Notes under the pieces: generated by a model
The model's database searches: none
Seen by the model: only the letters and a program-made list of their open reading frames with translations
Told to the model about the DNA's origin: nothing
Origin: Rubrivirga sp046845755
GTDB taxonomy: Bacteria > Bacteroidota > Rhodothermia > Rhodothermales > Rubricoccaceae
NCBI RefSeq assembly: GCF_046845755.1
Contig: NZ_CP177357.1
Coordinates: forward strand, 1,054,001-1,118,000
DNA length: 64,000 bases
Direction: 5' to 3'
Part shown: piece by piece, positions 1 to 8,603 of the stretch
Layout: the number at the start of each line of letters is the position of its first letter
Numbering within the stretch: the stretch's first letter is position 1
Program-made: the position numbers and the translations under genes

Positions 1-1455
1 GAGCGCCGGGGCGTACCCGGCGCCGACGCTGGTCAGCGAGCCCGAGACCTCGGCCGTCTGACTCTGCACCCGGCCGAACACGTGGCCCGCCGCGCTCGTC
101 AGGGCCGGGTCAGTGTCCCACACCTGGGTGGCCCAGCCGCTGACCTCGCCGCCGCGCCCGAACCGCACGAGCCCGTCGACGCCGAGCGCCTGGTTCGAGC
201 GGCCGGCCGTCCGCAGGTCGGTCGCGATCGCGCCGACGGTCGTCTTGGGGAGCACGTCGGCGCGGACGCGGGCGACGGTGTTCGTGGTGGACTGCGAGCC
301 GAACAGGTTGTCCAGCCCGGAGCCCGTCTCCAGGCTCATCGCGCCGATCGACAGCGGGCCGACCTGACCGGTGACGCGGGCGCCCGCCAGGATGTCCTCC
401 GTCAGGCCGATGCGGCGCGAGAAGAAGGTCTGCGTCGAGCGCGGGTTGCCGTGCTCGAACAAGCCCGACCGCTCGAGGAAGAACTCCCGCTTCTCGGGGA
501 AGAAGAGGCTGAAGCGGCTGAGGTTGATCTGGACGTTGTCGGCCTCGACCTGGGCGAAGTCGGTGTTGACCGTGAGGTCGAGCGTCAGGTTCGAGGTCAG
601 CCCGTACTTGATGTCGACGCCCGCGTCGGCGGAGACGCTGGCGTCCTCGGTCGGAAGCCCCAGGTCGGGGCGCGACTGCTGGAAGCCGGTGATGCCGTAC
701 GGCTTGACCTCGAGGTTGAGGCCCCGGTGGATGTCCTTGAGGCCGGTCACGACGCCGTAGCGCGAGACCGCCGCGAGCGACAGGAAGTTGCTCCCGCGCT
801 CGAGCCCGATGTCGGGCCAGATCACGCGCTCGTTCTTGCGGTTGATCATCCGCGAGACCATGAACCCGAACGACAGGTCGTCGCCCTCGGGGAAGCGGAG
901 CTGTCGGAAGGGGATGGCGGCCTCAAGCGTCCAGCCGTCCGGCCCGATGTGGGTCTCGGAGCGGAAGACGGCGTCCCACGAGAAGCTGTCGATCGTGAGC
1001 CCCTCGTCGGTGATCGTCGCGTCGTCCTGGGTGCCGAGCGCGTTCATCTCGAAGAGGTAGGCATTGCGGCCGTCGCGGAACGTGTCGAGCCCGATGTAGA
1101 CGTGGTCGTCGCGGTCGTTGCGGCCGCCGCGCTCGAGGTTCTTGGCGCGGATGAGGGCAGGCTCGCGGTCGAGGTTGCGGAAGGCGACGTAGAGGTGGTC
1201 GCGGTCGTAGGCGACGCGCACCTCCGTCGCTTCGGTCGGCTCGCTCCCGTCGTCGGGCCAGACCTGCGTGAAGCCGCGGATCGGCTCGACGCGGTCCCAC
1301 AGCAGCTCGTCGAGTCGGCCGTCGATGCGGGGCGGCTCGTCCGTGAACACGGCGACGACCTCGGAGTCGGTGGGCGGCGGCGAGGCATCGGCCTCCGCAG
1401 GTTGGGCCGCCAGCGGCGCGGCGAACAGCAGGGAGAGCAGGGCCGGTCGCAGCAT
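1..1455 (-). CDS. DUF5916 outer-membrane protein with CBM9-like N-terminus (3' end outside window)
   Basis: The product begins with a signal peptide (MLRPALLSLLFAAPLAAQ). Residues about 30-210 resemble a family 9 carbohydrate-binding fold (PRIDGRLDELLW, a strand-rich middle, then WTLEAAIPF). A region typical of DUF5916 follows, with FSLFFPEKREFFLE and FFSRRIGL, and is predicted to form an outer-membrane barrel. The frame stays open to the left edge, so the C-terminus is missing; 485 codons are visible. DUF5916 proteins are common in Bacteroidota and Gemmatimonadota. Their role is unproven, though polysaccharide binding or uptake is often suggested. I chose the ATG at 1455 because the signal peptide starts there. 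The family call is from motif recognition. Confidence 0.8.
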   Translation of the reverse strand, partial: MLRPALLSLLFAAPLAAQPAEADASPPPTDSEVVAVFTDEPPRIDGRLDELLWDRVEPIRGFTQVWPDDGSEPTEATEVRVAYDRDHLYVAFRNLDREPALIRAKNLERGGRNDRDDHVYIGLDTFRDGRNAYLFEMNALGTQDDATITDEGLTIDSFSWDAVFRSETHIGPDGWTLEAAIPFRQLRFPEGDDLSFGFMVSRMINRKNERVIWPDIGLERGSNFLSLAAVSRYGVVTGLKDIHRGLNLEVKPYGITGFQQSRPDLGLPTEDASVSADAGVDIKYGLTSNLTLDLTVNTDFAQVEADNVQINLSRFSLFFPEKREFFLERSGLFEHGNPRSTQTFFSRRIGLTEDILAGARVTGQVGPLSIGAMSLETGSGLDNLFGSQSTTNTVARVRADVLPKTTVGAIATDLRTAGRSNQALGVDGLVRFGRGGEVSGWATQVWDTDPALTSAAGHVFGRVQSQTAEVSGSLTSVGAGYAPAL

Positions 1456-1506
1456 CGACGAGGGGAGGGGGTGTTGGGAAACTAACAGCCCGGGCCTCCC
1501 CGGGCG

Positions 1507-2211
1507 CTAGATCGACCGCGTCAGCCCGCCGTCGACGCGGACGCTCTGGCCCGTGACGTACGCGCCGCCCTCCGACAGCAGGAACGCGACCGTCGCGGCG
1601 ACCTCGTCGACCCCGCCCGGCCGGCCGGCGGGGATGCGCGCCAGCGTCTCCTCGTCGACGGGGTACGTCTCGATAAAGCCCGGCAGCACGCTGTTCATCC
1701 GGATCCCCGCGGCGCCGTACCGCTCGGCGTAGAGCTTGACGAACGCCCCGAGGGCCGCCCGGACCGCCGACGACACCGGGAAGTCCGGCGACGGCTCGAC
1801 GGCCCCGAACGCCGACACGTTGACGATCGCGCCGCCGCCCTGCGCTTCCATCATGGGCGTCACGAGGCGCGCGAGCCGGACCGTGTTCAGCAGCGCCAGG
1901 TCGAGGCCCGCGTGCCACTCGTCGTCGGTGATCGCCAGGAGGTCGCCCTTGGGCGGGTGGCCGGTGTTGCAGACGACGGCGTCAATCCGGCCGTACGCGG
2001 TGAGGGCGGCGTCCACGAAGGCGGCGAGGTCGTCGGCGTCCGACACGTCGCCGGTGACGCCGACCGCGCCGAGCTCGTCGGCGAGCGCGAGCACGTCGTC
2101 GGTCCGGCTGGTCAGCGCCAGCCGGTAGCCGTCGGCGGCGAGGCGCCTCGCGCACGCGGCGCCCATGCCGCGGCTGGCGGCGGTGACGAGGGCGACGGGG
2201 GACTCGGTCAT
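1507..2211 (-). CDS. SDR-family protein with degenerate catalytic site
   Basis: A 234-aa Rossmann protein of the short-chain dehydrogenase/reductase family. The nucleotide loop reads TAASRGMG near the N-terminus, followed by CNTGHPPKG, a serine strand (VNVSAFGAVEP) and a C-terminal GQSVRVDGG. Where classical SDRs carry YxxxK, this protein has SSAVRAAL, so both the catalytic Tyr and Lys are replaced (Ser and Arg). The CNTG-PP signature and SxxxR site resemble the atypical 'BKR-like SDR-like' subgroup often annotated as 3-oxoacyl-ACP reductase. The start overlaps the stop of the upstream DUF3124 lipoprotein gene by 4 bases (ATGA), so the two are probably co-translated. Substrate unknown; normal SDR chemistry is doubtful. 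Confidence 0.85.
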   Translation of the reverse strand: MTESPVALVTAASRGMGAACARRLAADGYRLALTSRTDDVLALADELGAVGVTGDVSDADDLAAFVDAALTAYGRIDAVVCNTGHPPKGDLLAITDDEWHAGLDLALLNTVRLARLVTPMMEAQGGGAIVNVSAFGAVEPSPDFPVSSAVRAALGAFVKLYAERYGAAGIRMNSVLPGFIETYPVDEETLARIPAGRPGGVDEVAATVAFLLSEGGAYVTGQSVRVDGGLTRSI

Positions 2212-2750
2212 TCGGCTGGGGTGGGGGCGAGCGGGCGCACGGTCGTGCCCCGGGTCACAAACGAGATGCCCTGAGCCCCGGCGGTGCTGATCATGACGGC
2301 CTCGATGATCGGCGCGCTCACAGCGGCTCCGGCCTCCCAGTCGACCAGGAAGCTGGCGCCGACGCCGCCGGTCAGGTCCCGTTCTTCGACCACGAACGCC
2401 CGCGAGGCCAGCGGCGGCAGCACCATGACGTCGTCGCCGTAGGTCCGGACGAGTCGACCGTCGGAGTCGACGTAGCGGACGGCGCGGACGCGGATCGCGC
2501 GGTCCGGGTCGGTGTTGCGGATCGAGAGCGTGGCGCTGAGGTCGATCTTGCGGCTCCCGTCCTGGGAGTAGATGTGCGAGTACGCCGGGACGTAGACGGT
2601 CTCGGCGATCACGGCGGGCCCGACGCTCGACGTGTCGGCCGGCGCGGCGCTCTCGGCCGGAACGGTGGGCGCGGGCGCCGGGTCCGCGCAGCCTACGGCG
2701 CCGAGCAGGGCGAGGGCGAGGGCGTACCGGAGGAGGCGAGGCGACGTCAT
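2208..2750 (-). CDS. DUF3124 domain lipoprotein
   Basis: A 180-aa predicted lipoprotein: a short hydrophobic leader ends in the lipobox LGAVGC, with Cys at about residue 21, followed by a Pro/Ala/Ser-rich linker. Residues about 50-170 match DUF3124, with VYVPAYSHIY, LSIRNTD, a central D-x-x-G-R-L-V-R strand, VDWEAG, and IIEAVMISTAGAQGISFVTRG. The family is found in cyanobacteria, Proteobacteria and Bacteroidota, has no known function, and is presumed exported. The gene is first in a two-gene unit with the SDR downstream (4-base overlap). Confidence 0.85.
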   Translation of the reverse strand: MTSPRLLRYALALALLGAVGCADPAPAPTVPAESAAPADTSSVGPAVIAETVYVPAYSHIYSQDGSRKIDLSATLSIRNTDPDRAIRVRAVRYVDSDGRLVRTYGDDVMVLPPLASRAFVVEERDLTGGVGASFLVDWEAGAAVSAPIIEAVMISTAGAQGISFVTRGTTVRPLAPTPAE

Positions 2751-2772
2751 GGCCGCATGGTACGCCGCCGGG

Positions 2773-4245
2773 CTAGACGCGCGCGGGCGACGCGACTGCC
2801 GACGCCGCCTCGGCCCACTCGGCCGCTTGCGCCAGCGTCATCCGGCCCGAGACGTTCGTCCCGTGGTGGGGCTCGACGTGGACGTCGCCGAGGTACGGGC
2901 CGCCCGCCTCGATCCGCTGCCCCAGCGCCGCCAGCTTGCCCACGAGCGCGAACGCGGCCGACTGCGGCGTCGAGCACGAGACGGGCGGATTCGCGGTGCC
3001 GTGGCGCACGAATCCGTCCGGCGTGGCGCCCTCGTCGGGGTAGCCGTGCCAGTGCGCGAGCGCGAGCCCCTCGCCCGCCAGCGCATGCGCGAACGCGTCC
3101 TCGGGGTCGTGCGCGCGGAGGACGGACGCCGCGAGCGCGTTCCCGACGGCGTGCGCCAGGATCGCAAGCGTGTCGTACGACGGCCGGCAGTCGCCCCCGG
3201 TGTCGGGCGGGGTGTCGAACACGATCTGGCCGCGCGACAGCGTCAGCCGGACCAGGTCGCGCTCGGGAACGAGGTGCACCTTGTCGCAGCCGGACCGCGT
3301 GCCGAGCACCGACACGTCGGGGACGGCCGCCAGCCAGTCCGTCCCGGCCAGGGTGACGCGCGCCGTCCACCCGCCGTCGAGCTCTCGGACGGGCCGCTCG
3401 TCCCAGTCGAGCCCGGCCACGTCCGCGGGCGCGTCGGCCAGGCGCCGAGCGGGCGCCACGTCGACGGGGAGCTGGCGGGCCAAAAACCCGTAGCTCATCC
3501 CCGTTCGGTGGTCGAGGTAGGTGGCGACGAGTCGCCGGAACAGGCGGTTGCGGTACTCGAGCTGGTCGAGCGAGGTGTGCGCCAGCATGAGCCCGCTGGC
3601 GTCCCAGGCGCGGGCGCCGGTCACGAAGTCGTCCACGTGGGCGGCGAGCGGGCCGAGGTCGAGGGCGCCGGGCCGCACCGTGATCGTGGCGGGGTCGGGC
3701 GGCTGGACCTGGGCCGCCAGCTTGGGCACGAACGTGTCGAGCACGGCGGCGTCGAGGTCGTCGGCGTCGCCCGCGTCGATGACCGCGCCGTTCATCGTGC
3801 AGACGGTCCACCGGCCGTCGTGGACGAAGACGGGGATGTGGACCTGGCTCCACGCCAGCACACCCACGATCGCGTCCAACGTCTCCTGGAGCCCGGCGTC
3901 TGGAGCGACGGGCGGGGGGCGGTCGAACAAGCCGATCAGTGGGTTCCGGTACAAGCTGCTCACGCGCCGGATCGCGAGCGCGTCGTCGTCGCCGTCGCCT
4001 TGCTCGATCGTGACGATGTCGGGCTGGATCTTGCCCCGCTCCGTCAGCGCGTCGACGTAGGGGACGACCTCGACGCCGGCGCGCGCGAGGGCGCCGCGCA
4101 AGCGGTCGGCAAAGGCGTCGAGCGCCGGCGTGTGCTCGTGCGCCGGGGCGAACGTGACGCGCAGGCCCGCCGCCATCGCGGGCGGGGAGAGCGGGGCGTC
4201 GGCATGGAGGCCGAGGAGGCGGTAGGCGAGGCGGGCGTTCGTCAC
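2773..4245 (-). CDS. hypothetical protein, 490 aa, no family recognised
   Basis: A full-length 490-aa open frame with the codon bias of its neighbours, lying between purF (37 bases upstream) and the DUF3124 gene on the same strand. It has no signal peptide or membrane segment. The N-terminal third looks like a periplasmic-binding or ATP-grasp-like alpha/beta segment (FAPAHEHTPALDAFADRLRGALARAG, shown here only as a description of a helix after a strand). The C-terminal part is rich in His/Asp (AHWHGYPDEG, GDVHVEPHHGTNVSG), suggesting metal binding, but no known motif can be assigned. Co-orientation with purF may only reflect read-through. I give no function. Confidence 0.7.
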   Translation of the reverse strand: MTNARLAYRLLGLHADAPLSPPAMAAGLRVTFAPAHEHTPALDAFADRLRGALARAGVEVVPYVDALTERGKIQPDIVTIEQGDGDDDALAIRRVSSLYRNPLIGLFDRPPPVAPDAGLQETLDAIVGVLAWSQVHIPVFVHDGRWTVCTMNGAVIDAGDADDLDAAVLDTFVPKLAAQVQPPDPATITVRPGALDLGPLAAHVDDFVTGARAWDASGLMLAHTSLDQLEYRNRLFRRLVATYLDHRTGMSYGFLARQLPVDVAPARRLADAPADVAGLDWDERPVRELDGGWTARVTLAGTDWLAAVPDVSVLGTRSGCDKVHLVPERDLVRLTLSRGQIVFDTPPDTGGDCRPSYDTLAILAHAVGNALAASVLRAHDPEDAFAHALAGEGLALAHWHGYPDEGATPDGFVRHGTANPPVSCSTPQSAAFALVGKLAALGQRIEAGGPYLGDVHVEPHHGTNVSGRMTLAQAAEWAEAASAVASPARV

Positions 4246-4282
4246 GGCCGAAACCTACCGACGCACTCGGGGCGCGACGTCG

Positions 4283-5794
4283 CTACCAATCGTTCTCCTC
4301 CTTGACCACACCGGTCTCGACGGGCACCGGGTACTCGCCCGAGAAGCACGCCGAGCAGTACCGCTCGCGGCTCTCGTGCGCCTCCTCGACCGCTGCCAGC
4401 ATCCCCTCGACGGTGAGGTACCCGAGGGAGTCGACGCCGAGCCAGTCGGCGATGGCCTGGACCGAGCCGTGCTTGTTGGCCGCAAGCTCCTCGCGTGACG
4501 GGAAGTCCATGCCGTAGAAGCACGGCCACCGGACGGGCGGGCTCGCGGACCGGAAGTGGACCTCGGCGGCGCCCGCGTCGCGGACCATCTGGACGAGCTG
4601 CTGGGCCGTCGTCCCGCGCACGATCGAGTCGTCGACCATCACGACCACGCGGTCCTTGAGCACGCCCGCGACGGGGTTGAACTTGGTCCGCACGCGCTGC
4701 TCGCGCGTCGACTGGCCCGGCGCGATAAAGGTGCGGCCGACGTAGTGGTTGCGGATCAGCCCGATGTCCAGCTTGCACTTGCGGCCCTGCTTGTTGGACT
4801 CCGACACGTAGCCGATGGCCGCCGTGTTCGACGAGTCCGGCACGGCCATCACGATCGGCCGCTTCTGGCCCTTGGCCACCTTGGGGACCGGCGCGTCGTG
4901 CGCCAGCCGCTTGCCCATCTTGCGGCGGACCTTATCGACGGTCGCGCCGAACACGCGCGAGTCGGGGCGGGAAAAGTAGACGTACTCGAAGACGCACTGG
5001 CTGACGCCGTGCGGGCGCGGCAGGCAGACCCCGTTGAAGTCGCCCCCGGTGCCGACGCGCTCGACGCCCTCGCGGTCGATCACCAGGATCTCGCCGGGCT
5101 CGATGTCGCGGACGTACGTGGCGCCGACGATGTCGAAGGCGCAGGTCTCGGACGCGACCACCCAGCCGGGCTCGGTGCGGCCCGGGGCCGGCGGCATCTG
5201 GCCGAGCGCGAGCGGGCGGAACCCGCTCGGGTCGCGCGCGGCGATCAGCGCCTCGTCGGTCTGGATGACGAGCGAGAAGGCGCCCTCACACTCGTGGAGC
5301 GCGTCGACGATGCGGGCGACGGGGCCCTCGGCCGTGCTCTGCGCGGCGAGGTGCAGGATGAGCTCGGTGTCCGACGACGACCGAAACAAGGTCCCGCGCT
5401 CGACGAGCCGCTCGCGGATGGCGCGGGCGTTCGACAGGTTGCCGTTGTGAGCGAGCGCGAAGTGGCCCTCGCGGTCGAGCGCGACGAAGGGCTGGATGTT
5501 GGCCGGGTTCGTCGCGCTGCCGGACGTCGAGTACCGCGTGTGGCCGATGGCCGAGTCGCCGAGCAGGGTGTCGGAGAACACGCTCTCGTCGTCGAACACG
5601 TCGAGCACGAGCCCGAAGTCCTTGACGATGGGCATGGTCTTGCGGCCGGTCGCCTCGTCGTGGACGCTGGTCACGATGCCGGCCGACTCCTGGCCCCGGT
5701 GCTGGAGCGCGTGGAGCCCGAAGTAGGTCAGCCGGGCCGCGTCGGGGTGGTTGAAGACGCCGAAGATGCCACAGTGGTCGCGCGCTTTGTCCAC
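4283..5794 (-). CDS. purF: amidophosphoribosyltransferase PurF
   Basis: Catalyses the first committed step of de novo purine synthesis: PRPP plus glutamine gives 5-phosphoribosylamine. A 7-residue propeptide precedes Cys8 (CGIFGV), the N-terminal nucleophile of the Ntn glutaminase domain (residues 8 to about 240). The phosphoribosyltransferase domain carries the PRPP loop MVDDSIVRGTT at about 386-396. Cys267, Cys425, Cys480 and Cys483 (YCSAC) sit where the Bacillus-type enzyme ligates a 4Fe-4S cluster, so this is the cluster-containing, propeptide-processed class. The start codon is GTG. Length 503 aa is slightly longer than usual. The gene stands alone among purine genes. Confidence 0.97.
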   Translation of the reverse strand: MDKARDHCGIFGVFNHPDAARLTYFGLHALQHRGQESAGIVTSVHDEATGRKTMPIVKDFGLVLDVFDDESVFSDTLLGDSAIGHTRYSTSGSATNPANIQPFVALDREGHFALAHNGNLSNARAIRERLVERGTLFRSSSDTELILHLAAQSTAEGPVARIVDALHECEGAFSLVIQTDEALIAARDPSGFRPLALGQMPPAPGRTEPGWVVASETCAFDIVGATYVRDIEPGEILVIDREGVERVGTGGDFNGVCLPRPHGVSQCVFEYVYFSRPDSRVFGATVDKVRRKMGKRLAHDAPVPKVAKGQKRPIVMAVPDSSNTAAIGYVSESNKQGRKCKLDIGLIRNHYVGRTFIAPGQSTREQRVRTKFNPVAGVLKDRVVVMVDDSIVRGTTAQQLVQMVRDAGAAEVHFRSASPPVRWPCFYGMDFPSREELAANKHGSVQAIADWLGVDSLGYLTVEGMLAAVEEAHESRERYCSACFSGEYPVPVETGVVKEENDW

Positions 5795-5881
5795 AGTCGG
5801 AGGGGGCCGGGGAGGGACAGGTTAACGGCGGCGGGGTGGGGGAAGGGCCCCGCCACCGATTCTTCGGGGACGGGTGGCGGG

Positions 5882-6020
5882 AGGGCGTCGTGCTCTGCAG
5901 ACCCCCCGCCCGCGCAGCGTTCCGCAAGCAGGGCTGGCGCAAGCGTCGGGACGTGCCCACTCGGATGGCACGGCGCCGCGCGGACTGTCCCCCTTGGCAA
6001 GGGGGACAGCTTGGACGCGC
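5882..6020. repeat. dispersed intergenic repeat, copy A (with hairpin)
   Basis: The 520-base gap between purF and the DUF2279 gene (5795-6314) holds no convincing gene. Positions about 5882-6020 are clearly similar to 61217-61360 near gpsA. Shared blocks include CGCGCGGACTGTCCCC, GGGGCTGGCG-C-AGC and ATGGCAC-GCCGCGCGG. A near-perfect hairpin lies at 5985-6009, with arms CTGTCCCCCTTG and CAAGGGGGACAG. The stretch has no protein-like frame and looks like a mobile or REP-type intergenic element. Confidence 0.7.
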
Positions 6021-6212
6021 TTCGCAAGCCGTCTAGGGTTGGCGCTCCGTGTGCGCGTCCGCGCGCGGGGTCTGCCGAGCACAGCGCTGGCGCCAGCGGA
6101 ATCGACGAGCGCCAGCCGAGACCCCCCGCCTGCCGGCCGCCCCCCTCATCCGATGGGGGCTCCTTCGCTGGAGACCCCACGCTTGGAATCGACCCCGGCC
6201 TCTCAAGCGACA

Positions 6213-6238
6213 TCCCCCTCCTTTGATGAGGAGGGGGA
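6213..6238. repeat. inverted repeat hairpin TCCCCCTCCT/AGGAGGGGGA
   Basis: A perfect 10-base inverted repeat with a 6-base loop (TTGATG) in the purF/DUF2279 gap, about 200 bases from the copy A repeat. It is followed by GGGGGTGGTGAG rather than a T-run, so it is more likely another palindromic intergenic repeat than a terminator. Confidence 0.6.
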
Positions 6239-6314
6239 CAGGGGGTGGTGAGTTGCTGGCGCGCGCCTACCGGCTGGCGCAAGCGGGTCTGAGAGCGCGC
6301 AAGCCTCCTTCCGA

Positions 6315-6716
6315 TCAGTCCCGCGACCACGCCACGGCTATCACCGCCAGCCCCACCCCGAGCGCGTCGGCGGCGAGGTCGCGCCACGAGAAGAGGGGGT
6401 GCCGGGGGCGCCGCGCGTCGGCGAGTTCCTTCGCGAGCCCCAGCACCAGCGTCCCGCCCGCGGCGACGGGGAGGGCGCGGCCGTCGCGCAAGGCGTCCGC
6501 TCGCGCGAGCACGGCGTTGCCGACGACCGTCGCGGCGAACGAGGTGCCGAGGTGGAGCGCCTTGTCTTTCGCCAGCCAGTCGTCGGAGACCGCCGTCGAG
6601 TCGGCCGCGAGCCGGGCCCGAAACGGGTCCGCCCCAGCCTCGGCGAGGAGACCGGGGCGGACGGGCTGGGCGTGGGCGGCGGACGCCAGCAGGGCGAGGG
6701 CGACCGCGAAGCGCAT
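6315..6716 (-). CDS. DUF2279/VanZ-like small membrane protein
   Basis: A 133-aa protein with a signal peptide (MRFAVALALLASAAHAQ), followed by WLAKDKALHLGTSF, a Gly/Ala-rich hydrophobic helix, LGLAKELADARRPRH, and FSWRDLAADALGVGLAVIA. The DK-x-x-H-x motif followed by two membrane helices and W-x-D-x-x-A-x-x-x-G is characteristic of the DUF2279 (YfiM-like) and VanZ-like groups. The role is unknown. It starts one base after the stop of the upstream sodium symporter gene and is the last gene of the leftward operon. Family call is moderate. Confidence 0.65.
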   Translation of the reverse strand: MRFAVALALLASAAHAQPVRPGLLAEAGADPFRARLAADSTAVSDDWLAKDKALHLGTSFAATVVGNAVLARADALRDGRALPVAAGGTLVLGLAKELADARRPRHPLFSWRDLAADALGVGLAVIAVAWSRD

Positions 6717-6717
6717 G

Positions 6718-8097
6718 CTAGAAAAAGTTGCCCGAGACCACGATGTAGACCAGGATCGCGCCGACGGCGACGGGGCAGACCCACTTGACCAGGAACTCCC
6801 AGAGCGCCTGGGCCGGGATCTGGTCGCCGTTCTCCTCCAGCGACGCCGCGGCGGCGTCCGTGCCCCACTTCCACCCGACGAACAGGCAGATCAAGAGGGC
6901 CCCGATGCTCAGGCTGAAGTTGCCGAACAGGATGTTCTGGAAGTCGAGGAACGACCCGTCGCCGAGCGGGATGGCGGTGCTCAAAACGTCGCTGCCGCCG
7001 AACGATAGGGCGGACGGGATAGCGAGCAGCAGGCACGCCCCGGTCACCACCCACGTCGCCTTCTCGCGCGCCCACGCCTTCTCGTCGACGAAGTAGCTGA
7101 CCACGACCTCGAGCAGGCTGATCGTCGAGGTCAGCGCGGCGATCGAGAGAAGGAGGTAAAACGCGATCGCGAAGAGGCCGCCGGCGGGCAGGCTCTCGAA
7201 GATGGTCGGGAGCACCACGAAGACGAGCCCGGGCCCGGCGCCCGGCTCGCCGCCCGCGGCGAACAGCGCCGGGAAGATGATGAGCCCGGCCAGGATCGCG
7301 ATGCCCGTGTCGAACAAGGCCACGATGATGCCGGACGACGGGAGGTCCTGGTCCTTCGGCATGTACGAGCCGTACGTGATCATGGCGCCCATCCCCAGGC
7401 TCAGGCTGAACAGCGCCTGGCCGAGCGCGCCCATCACGTCGGTGATGGTCATGACCGAGAAGTCGGGCTTGAAGAGGTACGAGATGCCGGCGCCCGCGCC
7501 CGGCAGCGTCATCGACCGGACGGCCAGGAGCACCAGGATCACGAGCAGGACCGGCATCAAGATCTTGGTCGCGCGCTCGATGCCGCCCGAGATCCCGCCG
7601 CGCACGACGAGCGCGGTGATGAGGAGGAACAGGGCCGCCAGACCGGTCGCCAGGCCGCCGTTGCCGATCAGGTCGACGAAGTAGGCCTCGCTGGCCGCGC
7701 TGTCGGTGAGCCCCGCGATGCCGCCGGTAAACGCCGCGCCGAGGTACGCCAGCGTCCACCCTGCGATGACGCTGTAGAAGGCCAGGATGCCGAAGCCCGT
7801 CAGCACGCCGAGCCCGCCGACGTAGGGCCACCAGGTGCCCGGCACGAGCGCCTTGAAGGCGCCGACGGGGCTCTTCTGGGTCGTCCGCCCGACCGACAGC
7901 TCGGCCAGCATCACGGGGACGCCGATGAGCGCGACGAACAGGAGGTAAACGAGCACGAAGGCGCCGCCGCCGCCCTCCCCGGCCGAGTACGGGAAGCGCC
8001 AGATGTTGCCGAGGCCGATGGCCGAGCCGGAGGCGGCCAAGATGAAGCCGAGCTTGGAGCCCCAGGCGCCACGGCCGGGAGGAGAGACGGTTGCCAC
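6718..8097 (-). CDS. neurotransmitter:sodium symporter (NSS/SNF) family transporter, 459 aa
   Basis: A LeuT-fold sodium-coupled symporter. The N-terminus carries the family signature for substrate and Na+ binding in TM1 (GFILAASGSAIGLGNIWRFPY), followed by TM2 (GGGGAFVLVYLLFV). About 11-12 hydrophobic helices follow, with a second conserved stretch FSLSLGMGAMITYGSY in TM6-7. NSS proteins in bacteria import amino acids; the substrate cannot be read from sequence. It is the second NSS gene in this operon and lies 80 bases after the small one-pass protein. It is shorter than its upstream paralogue, mainly at the C-terminus. Confidence 0.93.
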   Translation of the reverse strand: MATVSPPGRGAWGSKLGFILAASGSAIGLGNIWRFPYSAGEGGGGAFVLVYLLFVALIGVPVMLAELSVGRTTQKSPVGAFKALVPGTWWPYVGGLGVLTGFGILAFYSVIAGWTLAYLGAAFTGGIAGLTDSAASEAYFVDLIGNGGLATGLAALFLLITALVVRGGISGGIERATKILMPVLLVILVLLAVRSMTLPGAGAGISYLFKPDFSVMTITDVMGALGQALFSLSLGMGAMITYGSYMPKDQDLPSSGIIVALFDTGIAILAGLIIFPALFAAGGEPGAGPGLVFVVLPTIFESLPAGGLFAIAFYLLLSIAALTSTISLLEVVVSYFVDEKAWAREKATWVVTGACLLLAIPSALSFGGSDVLSTAIPLGDGSFLDFQNILFGNFSLSIGALLICLFVGWKWGTDAAAASLEENGDQIPAQALWEFLVKWVCPVAVGAILVYIVVSGNFF

Positions 8098-8177
8098 GTG
8101 GACGGGAGGGAGGGGGGGACGACGCAGGGGCGCGAGGGCCGCGCGGCGTCAAAACACGAGGGGAGGGCGGGCCGGGC

Positions 8178-8600
8178 TCAGGTGTCCGGAAACAGCGTCG
8201 GGTCGATCTCGATGCGGTCGCCGTCCGACAGCAGGGCGCGCATCGAGATGGCCGCGCCGCCGAACAAGATCAGCCCGGCCAGGATCATCACAATCAGCCC
8301 GCCCAGCGGGACGCCTAGGTAGCGGACCGACAGGCTCTGGCTGGCGGCCCCGGCGGTCACCGACACCACGCCGGCCCGCTCGGGCGTGAACCGGAACGTG
8401 GCCGACTCAGGCGTCATGACCTCGGTGACGGCCGTCACGGCGCCGGGCCGGTACGTCACGGTGACGGAGTCGACGGGCGCGCTGAACGTGACCGTGACGA
8501 CCTCGCCGCGCGTGGGGGCCTCGGGCGCGATCGACAGGATGTCCTGAGCGGAGGCGCCGGCGGCGACCGCCAGGAGGGCGAAAAGGAGGAGCAGGCGCAT
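8178..8600 (-). CDS. small exported one-pass protein between two NSS transporters
   Basis: A 140-aa protein with an N-terminal signal peptide (MRLLLLFALLAVAAGASAQ), an 80-residue beta-rich Ig-like segment (GEVVTVTFSAPVDSVTVTY...FRFTPERAGVVSVTAG), one C-terminal membrane helix (PLGGLIVMILAGLILFGGAA) and a short acidic cytoplasmic tail. It starts 3 bases after the stop of the 528-aa NSS transporter and precedes the 459-aa NSS gene. Some bacterial NSS systems (MetP/MetS) need a small membrane partner, so an accessory-subunit role is plausible. That is inference; I do not recognise the family. Confidence 0.7.
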   Translation of the reverse strand: MRLLLLFALLAVAAGASAQDILSIAPEAPTRGEVVTVTFSAPVDSVTVTYRPGAVTAVTEVMTPESATFRFTPERAGVVSVTAGAASQSLSVRYLGVPLGGLIVMILAGLILFGGAAISMRALLSDGDRIEIDPTLFPDT

Positions 8601-8603
8601 GGC

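Noticed and set aside
82..1485. Long plus-strand reading frame of 467 residues opposite the DUF5916 gene
   Set aside because: Its translation is Arg/Val/Gly-rich without any domain, while the minus strand gives a signal peptide and a clear DUF5916 protein. High GC creates such antisense frames throughout the window.
2747..3853. Alternative minus-strand frame of 368 residues across the 490-aa gene
   Set aside because: Pro/Arg/Ala-rich low-complexity translation; the 490-aa frame has normal amino-acid composition.
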